Under the pieces are notes generated by a model. That model saw only the letters and a list, made by a program, of their open reading frames with translations. It ran no database searches and was not told the origin of the DNA. From Suttonella indologenes (GTDB lineage: Bacteria; Pseudomonadota; Gammaproteobacteria; Cardiobacteriales; Cardiobacteriaceae): a stretch of DNA of 64,000 nucleotides. Both the position numbers and the translations under genes were made by a program. Location of the stretch: assembly GCF_900460215.1 (NCBI RefSeq), contig NZ_UHIA01000002.1:1-64000 (forward strand). The letters run 5' to 3'. Shown here in pieces: positions 31,959 through 39,659 of this stretch. How positions within the stretch are numbered: the stretch's first letter is position 1; every line of letters begins with the position of its first letter.

Positions 31959-32462
31959 CTAAGTTGCGTTAGGCATTCCTTCCCAGTTAATGACGATTTG
32001 ATCGGCATCCATGGCACGGCATGCATACTCGGATAAAGGAGCGACCCCGACAAAATCGGGATTAATCATGAGCCACGAAGTACTCTTCAGCACCTCGTGT
32101 AAACTCATATATCCGAGTTTAGGGGATCCTATACCGAGATCACAGAGACCGAAAGCCATATCGAGATCAGTATCGATTTCGGTAAGAAGCCACTGGCAGC
32201 GGGTGCCGGGTAAATAAAGATGTACAACTGGCCTTAGATCATATTTCTCATCAGATTTGAGATGATTAGCCTGCATTATTGCAATTAAATCTTTTGGGAT
32301 TAAGCATTTTGTAAATTTTGCCATCCTCTTGACTGGCTTGCTGCTTGTATCGACAATTTCGGCTATATTGCCGAAATCATTTCTTAGCTTTGCATCTAAT
32401 GCTTTCGCAAAAGCACTTTCAGCGGCAGAATCGCCGGCGATAATGGTTACAAATGGATTCAT
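31959..32462 (-). CDS. DUF2958-family protein (copy 2)
   Basis: The ATG at 32462 (MNPFVTIIAGDSAAESAF) has AAGGAGAA ahead. The 167-aa protein is clearly a duplicate of copy 1 at 21856 (the same MNPFVTII start, WLLTEIDTDLDMAFGLCDLG, ending NWEGMPNAT). Both the gene and its leader appear to have been duplicated, since GGTGTTC/GAACACC here corresponds to AGTGTTC/GAACACT there. Confidence 0.8.
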   Translation of the reverse strand: MNPFVTIIAGDSAAESAFAKALDAKLRNDFGNIAEIVDTSSKPVKRMAKFTKCLIPKDLIAIMQANHLKSDEKYDLRPVVHLYLPGTRCQWLLTEIDTDLDMAFGLCDLGIGSPKLGYMSLHEVLKSTSWLMINPDFVGVAPLSEYACRAMDADQIVINWEGMPNAT

Positions 32463-32520
32463 GGTGTTCTCCTTCAAAAATAAAAAAAGGAACACCCCCA
32501 GAGGAAGTATTCCCCTCGGG
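32463..32520 (-). promoter_or_regulatory. Switch-type leader of DUF2958 copy 2
   Basis: GGAATAC...GTGTTCC followed by TTTTTTT gives a terminator; GGTGTTC can instead pair with GAACACC next to the AAGGA ribosome core. Confidence 0.6.
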
Positions 32521-32533
32521 ATGAAAAAATTGA

Positions 32534-32647
32534 TTAATTTTTCCTACGATCTCTGAGTTTTTTAAAATCAACCCAGAGTTCATGTGAAAAATATACAAAG
32601 GCAAACATACACAAAATGCCTTTTATTAAAGTTAAAGTGATTAACAT
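32534..32647 (-). CDS. 37-aa single-pass membrane protein
   Basis: The ATG at 32647 has GTAGGAGAAC ahead. The product starts MLITLTLIKGILCMFAFVYF (a full membrane span) and ends in a basic tail (VDFKKLRDRRKN). It is directly behind the long leader K and ahead of DUF2958 copy 2. No family was recognised. Confidence 0.55.
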   Translation of the reverse strand: MLITLTLIKGILCMFAFVYFSHELWVDFKKLRDRRKN

Positions 32648-32946
32648 ATCGTTCTCCTACAAGAAATGAAAAAGCAGGAGAACAGCCCAATCAGGGGATG
32701 TGTCCCCTGCGGGTAAAAAGAAAGATGCCGCGACGAAAAAATTCGTCGCGACTGTATTCGAAATCGGTACCGGCGGCACGCTGCATTCCCGAAGGCGCAT
32801 GTGCATGGGTTACCGACCGTTGGATACCGCATACCGCAAAGGCAGTATTGATGGATTCCGGCGGCTTTCGCACGGCGAACCGTGCTTATAAACTTCCATC
32901 TTGATGCCTAAGTAGGCATCAGGGGTGCGTTTTGAGTTCGCCAACT
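32648..32946 (-). promoter_or_regulatory. Long structured leader RNA, copy K
   Basis: P1 is AGUU-GGCG-AACU (32935-32946), a compensatory C-G to U-A change relative to the other copies. P2 is GAUGCC-UACUUA-GGCAUC (32903-32920); P3 GAUGGA/UCCAUC (32850-32900) encloses GCACGG-UUCG-CCGUGC. The internal loop GAAAGCCGCCGGAA equals that of copy G. GUUCUCCU pairs perfectly with AGGAGAAC, the ribosome site. No good promoter lies in front. Confidence 0.7.
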
Positions 32947-33191
32947 ATACCAGTTGTCTTTCAGACTCCCCCAAACTTGCCTCAAGACCTGCTTGGGGGA
33001 ATCCCCTGAAAACAGGGGAGACTACTGCGGGCTTTGCCCAAAGGTGAGAGTATTGCCGCCCTCTCTCTGCGCTGCTTAAAGCGCGACGGTTCCATTCAGA
33101 TGACACGATGAATGCCCTAAAAATAATACAAAAGGCACTCAGATATGTCATCTGGAAAAGTGCTCTCCGACATTACTGTCGGAGAGTTTGT
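32947..33191. other. Gap without a recognised gene
   Basis: Between leader K and the first tiny membrane gene the DNA has GC-rich short dyads (CCCCTGAAAACAGGGG near 33001) but no supported reading frame. The 3' end of the H operon should lie here. Confidence 0.35.
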
Positions 33192-33290
33192 TTATTTCTT
33201 CTTGCTGTTAATAAATCCAACAAGCAGTGGAGAAGATAAAATTATGATCCCCACCATGAAAAGGGTATAGACGATTTCCGCACTACTCAT
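33192..33290 (-). CDS. 32-aa membrane protein, tandem paralogue 2
   Basis: The ATG at 33290 has GGAGAG ahead. The sequence MSSAEIVYTLFMVG, IIILSSPLLVGF, INSKKK is one membrane span with a lysine-rich cytoplasmic end. It shares IIILSSPLLVGF with the 36-aa protein at 33415, so the two arose by duplication. The bases just before it (ACAAAGGATGGAGAGTAATG) also echo the junction in front of the other copy. Confidence 0.55.
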   Translation of the reverse strand: MSSAEIVYTLFMVGIIILSSPLLVGFINSKKK

Positions 33291-33414
33291 TACTCTCCAT
33301 CCTTTGTCGCTAATTGCTGCAAGCCAGTTATTATCAGACTTCGTGTTAGAAAGAAGTTCGACAATTGTGGTATCTAGATATATAACCTCCTGCGCGAAGC
33401 GCAGAAGGTTTTGG

Positions 33415-33525
33415 TTAAGGTTTACGGCTTTTGAAAAAACCGACCAAAAGTGGGGAAGATAATATAATTATCATCACCATGCAGATCGCGAGAGCGAGTT
33501 CTGCATTTGCATTTACTTCTATCAT
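33415..33525 (-). CDS. 36-aa membrane protein, tandem paralogue 1
   Basis: The ATG at 33525 overlaps the stop of the upstream gene (TAATG). The product starts MIEVNANAELALAICMVM and continues IIILSSPLLVGFFKSRKP: one membrane span with a basic tail. No family was recognised. Translational coupling and a paralogue next door support it. Confidence 0.55.
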   Translation of the reverse strand: MIEVNANAELALAICMVMIIILSSPLLVGFFKSRKP

Positions 33526-33749
33526 TATTCATCCTTTGTCGCTAAAGCGGCAACTGAGAGAACTGCAAAAATAATAACACAAAACAGCCAAAAGAATATG
33601 TATAGAAAATCACCTGATTTTCCATCACTCATTAGCTTTAGTACCACTGGCAGTAAGGAACCGACAGAAAGTTTGTCAAAAAGCTTACTGACTTGTTCGC
33701 GTTGTTTCTCGTTCAACTCGAGAAATTTTTCCCAAATTCTATTTCCCAT
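33525..33749 (-). CDS. 74-aa membrane-anchored protein
   Basis: The ATG at 33749 (MGNRIWEKFLELNEKQREQ) has AAAGGAAAG ahead. A helical N-terminal region with KQREQVSKLFDKLS is followed by one membrane span (FLYIFFWLFCVIIFAVLSVAA) broken by no charges and a short acidic end. It is coupled to the next tiny membrane gene. No family was recognised. Confidence 0.6.
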   Translation of the reverse strand: MGNRIWEKFLELNEKQREQVSKLFDKLSVGSLLPVVLKLMSDGKSGDFLYIFFWLFCVIIFAVLSVAALATKDE

Positions 33750-33807
33750 GTTTCTTTCCTTTAATAAGAAAAACAGGGAACTCCCGAGGGAAGTTCCCTG
33801 CGGGAGT
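33750..33807 (-). promoter_or_regulatory. Switch-type leader of the 74-aa membrane protein
   Basis: CTCCCG-C-AGGGAA pairs with TTCCCT-CGGGAG, or GGGAACT with AGTTCCC followed by TGTTTTT (terminator form). TTCCCT can also pair partly with the AGGAAA ribosome site. Confidence 0.55.
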
Positions 33808-33840
33808 GGAAGGGCCACCGTCAGATTGACGGTGGAATGA

Positions 33841-34764
33841 TTAGGCGACAGCTTTGGCCTTGACTTTCGTCTTGGTCGGAGCTTTCGCTTTTGGCTCAGG
33901 TTCAGCTTTGGTCTTGACTTTCGTCTTGGTCGGAGCTTTCGCTTTTGGCTCAGGTTCAGCTTTGGTTTGGGTGGCTTGCGCAACCGCAGAATCCGCCTTT
34001 TCTTTACTGGCGACGATAACCTCATCGTTGGCTTTGAGATAGCGTACTTTTGACAGTACACCTTTCATAGCGGCACGCGCATTTCCATCTTTTGCTTGGA
34101 AACCTTCGCAATACACTCCGGCAATTTCTAAAATGCCGAAAATTTTCGCGTTGGTTTCCCGATGGGTATAGCCGCGCGGGCAGAGATCCCGGACAATCAG
34201 CTCATTGATTGCCGGAATTTCTTCCTGCAAATCAAGGTTGATGTTCCGGTATTCCGGAGCCTCCACATTGCCGTCCAGCAAGGCTGCCTGTATCCGGCCC
34301 TTCTCTGGATCGATCAGGTTGATATATGTAGGCGCTACCAAGGTGGCCGGAGGGATGTCTTCCAAGACTTCACCAAACACGATCTCATCTCCAATCCGCA
34401 GACCGCGGATTTTGATGAGCCGACCTTTGAGGACAGCACCAACGGTACCATCCTTTTTCGTATATGCTTCGGTCCGCAGGCTACCGATATTGATATCGGC
34501 TACCCAGCGTTCTGGGGAACGCTGCATACGGTCGGCAGGCCAGCGATCACGCTGTATCCACAGTATCCGTTTAGCTTCTTGGCCGCTGATAATTAGGTCT
34601 ACCGTACGGTAGATGGTTTTGCCGTCAGCATCCTTGTCTAAAATGCTGGCGTTAATTGCTCCATATTGAGCTCCCTTTTTAGGTTGTACGATTTTTATTT
34701 CGTTAATAAAAACTCGTACGTATAAAACGGTATCAAAATATGATGGTGTTGAAGTTGCGTTCAT
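33841..34764 (-). CDS. DUF3577 (STY4534-like) ICE protein with a lysine/proline repeat tail
   Basis: This 307-aa protein has an N-terminal domain YFDTVLYVRVFINEIKIVQPKKG and DLIISGQEAKRILW, matching DUF3577/STY4534 proteins, which are linked to ICE replication and look OB-fold-like. A second domain of similar design follows (residues about 155-260). The tail carries two copies of an 18-residue unit (KAEPEPKAKAPTKTKVK), histone-H1-like and likely to bind nucleic acid. It has its own promoter and long leader. Confidence 0.65.
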   Translation of the reverse strand: MNATSTPSYFDTVLYVRVFINEIKIVQPKKGAQYGAINASILDKDADGKTIYRTVDLIISGQEAKRILWIQRDRWPADRMQRSPERWVADINIGSLRTEAYTKKDGTVGAVLKGRLIKIRGLRIGDEIVFGEVLEDIPPATLVAPTYINLIDPEKGRIQAALLDGNVEAPEYRNINLDLQEEIPAINELIVRDLCPRGYTHRETNAKIFGILEIAGVYCEGFQAKDGNARAAMKGVLSKVRYLKANDEVIVASKEKADSAVAQATQTKAEPEPKAKAPTKTKVKTKAEPEPKAKAPTKTKVKAKAVA

Positions 34765-35003
34765 GGCTTTTCTCCTTTAAAGAAAATAAAAAAGGGATGC
34801 ACATGAACACCCTAACGGGGTTTTAGTGCACCCCGAGGGTAAGACTTCGGTCATGGACCGAATGATGTGGGCATATTGCCCGAAACAGATCGCCATACTT
34901 GCGTATGTGCAGGATTTCGGCGACTTTCACACGACAAATCGTGCTTATAGCTTCCTGCTTGCGTTTAGCCTTCGCCAAGGTGCGCTTAAAGTCCGCCGAC
35001 TGT
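34765..35003 (-). promoter_or_regulatory. Long structured leader RNA, copy H (DUF3577 gene)
   Basis: P1 AGUC-GGCG-GACU is at 34990-35001; P2 CCUU-GGCG-AAGG; P3 GCAGGA/UCCUGC (34909-34958) encloses GCACGA-UUUG-UCGUGU, with AUAA and GAAAG in the internal loop. The 3' part has GGGUGUUC... and a T-run before AAAGGAGA; hiding of the ribosome site is weaker here than in the other copies. Confidence 0.7.
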
Positions 35004-35010
35004 TAAATTC

Positions 35011-35039
35011 AACTTATCAGTTATTATGTATTTTGTCAA
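35011..35039 (-). promoter_or_regulatory. Promoter of leader H
   Basis: TTGACA and TAAGTT with 17-bp spacing on the minus strand. The -35 box is perfect and the -10 box is weak. The distance to P1 is the same as in copies F and J. Confidence 0.6.
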
Positions 35040-35078
35040 CACCTGGTTCTGCAAGTTCGCGGCAGAGTTTTTTATTGC

Positions 35079-36005
35079 TTATTCAGTCTCTGAAAACTCT
35101 CCAATTTCTCCGCCGTGAGGATGAAAAGTATGGATAGCGTGGCGATGATCGTTGAGATCTAAACCACAATAGATTTCAGTAGTTTTGATAAAAACATGTC
35201 CTAACATTTCTTGTACCATTCGTAGTGAACCAGTTGCTCGAAGCATTTCGGTAGCGAACGTATGCCGCAACATATGAGGAGTGACCACATATCCCAACCG
35301 TCGCAGAGCGAGCTTGCGTACTAATCTGATGATGGATGTTGGATGCATTGGACTGCCATGATTGCTAATAAAGAGATATTGGTTGGCACAGCCAGCGAGA
35401 TTAAGAGGGATATCACGTCTTAACAGCCAAGCAATCAATGCTTCGCGAGCAGGTTTTCCCAAATACACCATGCGTTGTCTTCCTCCCTTATAACCCGGTA
35501 TCAGACAAGCATTTAAATTTCTGGATAATTGCCCGATTTTGGCTTCCCTTAGTTCAATCTGACGTACTCCCGTGCTAACCATGAATTCGATAATGGCCTG
35601 TTCTCTTATGAAACTTAAATGATTACTGCATCGTCTTTCCTCCTTAGTAGGGGTGCATAATATATGCAGATCTCTTACTGATATATTTTTTGGTAATTTA
35701 CGAGGTTCAGATTTATTTCTTAACTGATTGATATCTAGGTTAAAATTTTCAGTTTCTGACAGCCAATGCAGATAAAGTTTTAATTGTTTAAGCTCTTTAT
35801 TATAGGTACTGGATTTCTGTTTGGATCGAGTACTGAGATAAATATATATGTCTGTTTTTTCTGCTGATAGTATATTAATTCCTTTTGTGTTTAGAAAATT
35901 TGTGTAGCGCCGTGCAATGCGCAAGTAATTATTTATAGTTTGCTGTTTAATATTTCTCTGAGCTAAATATTCTTTATACTGTTCAATATATTCTTTTGGC
36001 ATCAT
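35079..36005 (-). CDS. Tyrosine recombinase (XerC/D-like), one of a divergent pair
   Basis: The ATG at 36005 (MMPKEYIEQYKEYL) has TAGGAA ahead, giving 308 aa. It has an N-terminal SAM-like core-binding domain and a catalytic domain with R148 (STGVRQIELREA), K173 (PGYKGGRQR), H244 and R247 (HMLRHTFATEML), H270 (LGHVFIKTTEIY) and the nucleophile Y279. It probably acts with the divergent partner in ICE integration and excision. In relatives the integrase lies at the element end beside the relaxase; here it is in the middle. Confidence 0.88.
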   Translation of the reverse strand: MMPKEYIEQYKEYLAQRNIKQQTINNYLRIARRYTNFLNTKGINILSAEKTDIYIYLSTRSKQKSSTYNKELKQLKLYLHWLSETENFNLDINQLRNKSEPRKLPKNISVRDLHILCTPTKEERRCSNHLSFIREQAIIEFMVSTGVRQIELREAKIGQLSRNLNACLIPGYKGGRQRMVYLGKPAREALIAWLLRRDIPLNLAGCANQYLFISNHGSPMHPTSIIRLVRKLALRRLGYVVTPHMLRHTFATEMLRATGSLRMVQEMLGHVFIKTTEIYCGLDLNDHRHAIHTFHPHGGEIGEFSETE

Positions 36006-36050
36006 AATATTCCTAAAAATGTAAAGTGATAACACTATCAAAGAGGTAAT
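36006..36050. promoter_or_regulatory. Shared divergent promoter region with operator-like dyad
   Basis: Only 45 bp separate the two recombinase genes. TGATA-ACAC-TATCA is a perfect dyad in the middle and could bind a regulator controlling both at once. Confidence 0.45.
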
Positions 36051-36974
36051 ATGAAGTATATGGATGAGGAGAGACTTGAGGCATTTTGCTCAATATATTT
36101 GGAAAATATTATGGGTTTATCCCCGACAACCATTCGTGCTCACTTTATGGTTGTGAGGCGCTATTTGCGTTGGCTGGAAGAAAATGCCTTGGATGTTGCA
36201 AAAATTAACAGCAGCCAAGCCGATGTTTATCTGGATTTGCATGGTATTCATCAACAAAATAATGTGATAATTTCTCTTAGATATTACTATCGGTTTTTGA
36301 AAATGATGGAGTTGACGGGTGGTGAGCTTGATCTATTCGAATATATGTCAAGAGATAAACCGGTACAGCGACCCTATCCTTATTACTCCCAACAACAAAT
36401 TGAAACTTTGTTGGCTGTGCCTGATGTTAATAGCATTTTAGGTTTGCGGGATCGGGCTATTTTGCAAACTTTATACGATACAGGCATCCGCAATACAGAG
36501 TTACGCAAACTACAGATCAGTAATCTCGATTTTGCCCAAGATTATTTACGTGTCATAGGTAAAGGCAATAAAGAGAGATTATTGCCTTTGACTCAACCAT
36601 TAACTTACTGGCTCAAACGTTGGCTACAACGGCGGCATGAAATACTAAGCGACCACAACCCTTATTTATTTGTCTCATCCCGTAATAGCGAAGGCTGCAT
36701 GTCAAAAGCAATATTAAATCATATTATTAAAAAATATTCATCTTTAGCCGGAATTAATTCGGAATTTACCGTACACACCTTAAGACACTGTTTTGCAAGT
36801 CATATGCTGGAAAATGGCGCTAATATCCTAGCTCTAAAACAGTTGCTAGGTCATGAATCTATCAATTCTACCCAAGTCTACCTTCAATGTTGTCCTTCGT
36901 ACCTTGAAGGATTGCATCGAAAATATCACCCTCGGGCAGATTGGCCGACTGATAATACGCCAGATGATCAATAA
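36051..36974 (+). CDS. Tyrosine recombinase (XerC/D-like), partner of the divergent pair
   Basis: This 307-aa protein is preceded by AAGAGGTAAT. Catalytic residues: R147 (DTGIRNTELRKL), K171 (VIGKGNKERLLPL), H242 and R245 (HTLRHCFASHML), H268 (LLGHESINSTQVYL) and Y277. It is complete and similar in length to the first copy but divergent in sequence, so it is an old pair and not a recent duplication. Pairs of this kind act as heteromers in Xer and Tn554-like systems; that mode is inferred here. Confidence 0.88.
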   Translation: MKYMDEERLEAFCSIYLENIMGLSPTTIRAHFMVVRRYLRWLEENALDVAKINSSQADVYLDLHGIHQQNNVIISLRYYYRFLKMMELTGGELDLFEYMSRDKPVQRPYPYYSQQQIETLLAVPDVNSILGLRDRAILQTLYDTGIRNTELRKLQISNLDFAQDYLRVIGKGNKERLLPLTQPLTYWLKRWLQRRHEILSDHNPYLFVSSRNSEGCMSKAILNHIIKKYSSLAGINSEFTVHTLRHCFASHMLENGANILALKQLLGHESINSTQVYLQCCPSYLEGLHRKYHPRADWPTDNTPDDQ

Positions 36975-37086
36975 ATAAGCAGCAGCCTAATATTTCGCTG
37001 TACTAGTCACTTAGATTGATTATCCTAAGTCTTATCTACTTCTTTCGTGGATAACTATATTAGCGTCGCCTGTACTTCGGTATGAT

Positions 37087-37575
37087 ATGTACATGAAAAC
37101 TCCTTGCCATCATTCCAACGCATTGCCAGAGGAACTTAATCATATAGGTGACGCAGTAGTAAATCCGCCGCGTTTGGCTTTGCCTTTATATGTGAGTCGT
37201 ATAAAGGCAGGATTTCCTTCACCAGCAGATGACTACGTCGAACAAACACTCGATCTTAATGAATATTGCATTCGTAATGCACCGGCGACATTTTTCCTCC
37301 GCGTTAGTGCCGACGGAGACTCGATGGTAGATCTCGGTATTTTGCCTGGCGATTTGCTTTGTGTTGATCGCTCTCTGAGTCCGCGCAGTGGTGATATTGT
37401 CATTGCAGCCATCAACGGGGATTTTACAGTCAAAGAATTGTTGCTAGATCCATATCCTTTGTTACGACCGCATAATCAAGAGAAAGGATATATTGATATT
37501 CTTATTGAAGAGGGAGATGAGTTAGAGATATTCGGTGTGGTATCAAGCGTCATTCGTAAACTCCAACGTCGGTGA
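37087..37575 (+). CDS. umuD: UmuD-like error-prone repair protein
   Basis: This 162-aa S24-family protein becomes UmuD' after self-cleavage and activates the UmuC polymerase. The cleavage site is A41-G42 (SRIKAGFPSPADD), the nucleophile S79 (ADGDSMVDLGILPGDL) and the base K116 (NGDFTVKEL). The ATG at 37087 is chosen; 37093 is also possible. The promoter region contains TGTAC...GTACA but no canonical CTGT-N8-ACAG LexA box was found. It lies three bases ahead of umuC. Confidence 0.88.
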   Translation: MYMKTPCHHSNALPEELNHIGDAVVNPPRLALPLYVSRIKAGFPSPADDYVEQTLDLNEYCIRNAPATFFLRVSADGDSMVDLGILPGDLLCVDRSLSPRSGDIVIAAINGDFTVKELLLDPYPLLRPHNQEKGYIDILIEEGDELEIFGVVSSVIRKLQRR

Positions 37576-37578
37576 ACT

Positions 37579-38826
37579 ATGTACGCTCTTATTGATGCAA
37601 ACAGTTTTTACGCCAGTTGCGAGCAAATTTTTCGGCCGGATTTGCGCGGCCGTGCGGTAGTGGTGCTTTCTAATAATGATGGATGCATTATTGCTCGCAA
37701 TGCGGAAGCTAAAAAACTTGGTATTAGGATGGGAGAGCCTTATTTTAAATGCCGGGATTATCTGACTCATCATCAGGTGCAGATATTTTCTAACAATTAT
37801 GCCCTTTATGCAGATTTATCCAATCGAATGATGCGCACCATTAAACAGTTTGCTCCAATGATAGAAGTGTACAGTATCGATGAGTGTTTTGCCTATTTAG
37901 GCGGGATGGATACTAAGAATTTAGAGAATCTGGGTAAAACGTGGCGCGCGACTATTCGTCAATGGACTGGATTAACCTGCGGGATCGGGTTTGGGCCGAC
38001 CAAGACTTTAGCTAAATTAGCCAATCATGCAGCTAAAGAGTATCCAGCTACCGGAGGAGTGGTTGATCTTTCTGATCCGGCGCGGCAGCGGCGATTGATG
38101 TCTTTAGTGCCGATAGAAGAGGTTTGGGGGGTAGGGCATCGATTAGCTAAGCGTCTTCGGGATATGGGGATTCATCGGGCACTAGATTTAGCAGATGCTG
38201 ATTCTGATTTGATCAGAAAGAAATTTTCAGTTGTTTTACAACGTACGGTATGGGAGCTAAATGGACGCAGTTGCTTAGGAATTGAAGAAGTTGCACCTCC
38301 GAAACAACAGATTATTTGTAGCCGTTCTTTTGGTCAAAAAATAACCTCCATTCAGGATCTTTCAGAAGCGGTGGCCGAGTATACAGCTCGAGCCGCAGAA
38401 AAGCTGCGTCACGAGCGGCAATACTGCCGCTTGCTTACAGTATTTGCCCAATCTAGCCGTTATATTGATCAACCATACTCGGCTCACCGCAGTATCGATC
38501 TGTACGATTATACCGCCGATACACGGGATCTTGTTGCCGCTGCTTTATCGTTGCTTCCGCAGATCTATCAAGAAGGCATGGCATTTGCCAAAGCTGGCGT
38601 GATTTTGCAGGATTTTTCCTGCGGACAACGTCAAGCATCCTTATTCAACAGTAGCCATATTCGTAATGATATGAATCTAATGCGCACTATTGACAGTATT
38701 AACCATAAACAACGCCACTCTATTTATTTGGCTGCCCAGGGTCTCAAACAACCATGGCGTATGCGACATAGTAATCTTAGCCCGGCATACACCACTCGCT
38801 GGAAAGATTTACCTGAATGTCGCTAA
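37579..38826 (+). CDS. umuC: UmuC-like Y-family DNA polymerase V subunit
   Basis: This is a 415-aa Y-family translesion polymerase. The palm carries MYALIDANSFYASCE with the first metal aspartate, and YSIDECFAYL with the SIDE-type catalytic Asp/Glu. The helix-hairpin-helix thumb (EEVWGVGHRLAKRLRDMGI) and the little finger with a C-terminal DUF4113-like part (LYLAAQGLKQPWRMRHSNLSPAYTT in pieces) follow. ICE-borne umuDC gives inducible mutagenesis and UV tolerance. Confidence 0.93.
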   Translation: MYALIDANSFYASCEQIFRPDLRGRAVVVLSNNDGCIIARNAEAKKLGIRMGEPYFKCRDYLTHHQVQIFSNNYALYADLSNRMMRTIKQFAPMIEVYSIDECFAYLGGMDTKNLENLGKTWRATIRQWTGLTCGIGFGPTKTLAKLANHAAKEYPATGGVVDLSDPARQRRLMSLVPIEEVWGVGHRLAKRLRDMGIHRALDLADADSDLIRKKFSVVLQRTVWELNGRSCLGIEEVAPPKQQIICSRSFGQKITSIQDLSEAVAEYTARAAEKLRHERQYCRLLTVFAQSSRYIDQPYSAHRSIDLYDYTADTRDLVAAALSLLPQIYQEGMAFAKAGVILQDFSCGQRQASLFNSSHIRNDMNLMRTIDSINHKQRHSIYLAAQGLKQPWRMRHSNLSPAYTTRWKDLPECR

Positions 38827-38827
38827 A

Positions 38828-39631
38828 TCAATCATTGATAAGCTCAAGCTGACATTCTCCGCAAATAATTGATAAATTGGGTTTACCCCATAATTTAATA
38901 CCACACTCCGGACATTGATAGCAGACCTTAGTTTTTTTTGCTGCCATTTGTTGCTGTGCTTGATTGAGTTCTTCATTGGCTGATAAATCAAACAGCTCGG
39001 TAAATGGAGTAGCAAGCGCTTGCTGTATTAAAGAAGCTACTTCGTTCAATTCATTAGTAGAGCTGTTTTCACTAAAAGCCTGGTTAAGTTCCAGTGATAA
39101 AGTTTCGGATATTTGACGAATTTGAGCATTATTGACTGCTTTAGCATAATAGGCATCAACAAAGGGAAGTTGATGCCCAGCAGCAGCGAATGAGACACAT
39201 GCCTGATAGAAACGACCACCGGGAAGGGGATAATCAGACATTTGTTGACCGACGCGTTTTCCGCCTGGTTGCCCTGTACTACTTGGCATTAGACCAATCG
39301 CCTCCATTTTGTCGGCCCATTCCTTATTATGATAACCTGTTCTACTAGGGGTGCCAAATTCGTGTTGCCAGAGATGACACATTTCATGAACGATGGTTTG
39401 CATTAGCTCCAAAGGTTTGTGCGTAATGAAATACATCGGATTCAGAGCAATTTCATGTACCTTGCCCCCACTTCCGTCCAGCCAACGACTTTCAGCAAAA
39501 TAGCCAAAAACTCTTTTTTCTCGTTGAAAACTGAGCATCAGCTGCGGTAATTGGCTGTTGAATAGTTCATTGTTGAAATGATCGAAAGCTGCCTGTACAA
39601 AAGCGTACATGTCTAAAGTTGGTTTTCCCAT
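38828..39631 (-). CDS. SprT-like zinc metalloprotease domain protein
   Basis: The ATG at 39631 (MGKPTLDMYAFVQAAFDHF) is chosen because it matches the start of ICE SprT-like proteins. The HEMCH zinc motif is at residues 82-86 and a C-terminal zinc ribbon (CPECGIKLWGKPN...ICGEC) follows a linker. SprT/Spartan proteins cut DNA-protein crosslinks; the ICE member might clear covalent relaxase or other adducts, which is inference. It converges on umuC with one base between the stops. Confidence 0.82.
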   Translation of the reverse strand: MGKPTLDMYAFVQAAFDHFNNELFNSQLPQLMLSFQREKRVFGYFAESRWLDGSGGKVHEIALNPMYFITHKPLELMQTIVHEMCHLWQHEFGTPSRTGYHNKEWADKMEAIGLMPSSTGQPGGKRVGQQMSDYPLPGGRFYQACVSFAAAGHQLPFVDAYYAKAVNNAQIRQISETLSLELNQAFSENSSTNELNEVASLIQQALATPFTELFDLSANEELNQAQQQMAAKKTKVCYQCPECGIKLWGKPNLSIICGECQLELIND

Positions 39632-39659
39632 TTTGTTGATATTCTTAGTAACGATATTT

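Noticed and set aside
33291..33414. Another tiny gene ending LATKDGE between the two small membrane genes
   Set aside because: The frame ends like the 74-aa protein and may be a remnant of duplication, but an in-frame stop cuts it and no proper start codon is present.
37040..37092. LexA box before umuD
   Set aside because: CTGT and ACA elements are present, but the spacing does not fit CTGT-N8-ACAG.
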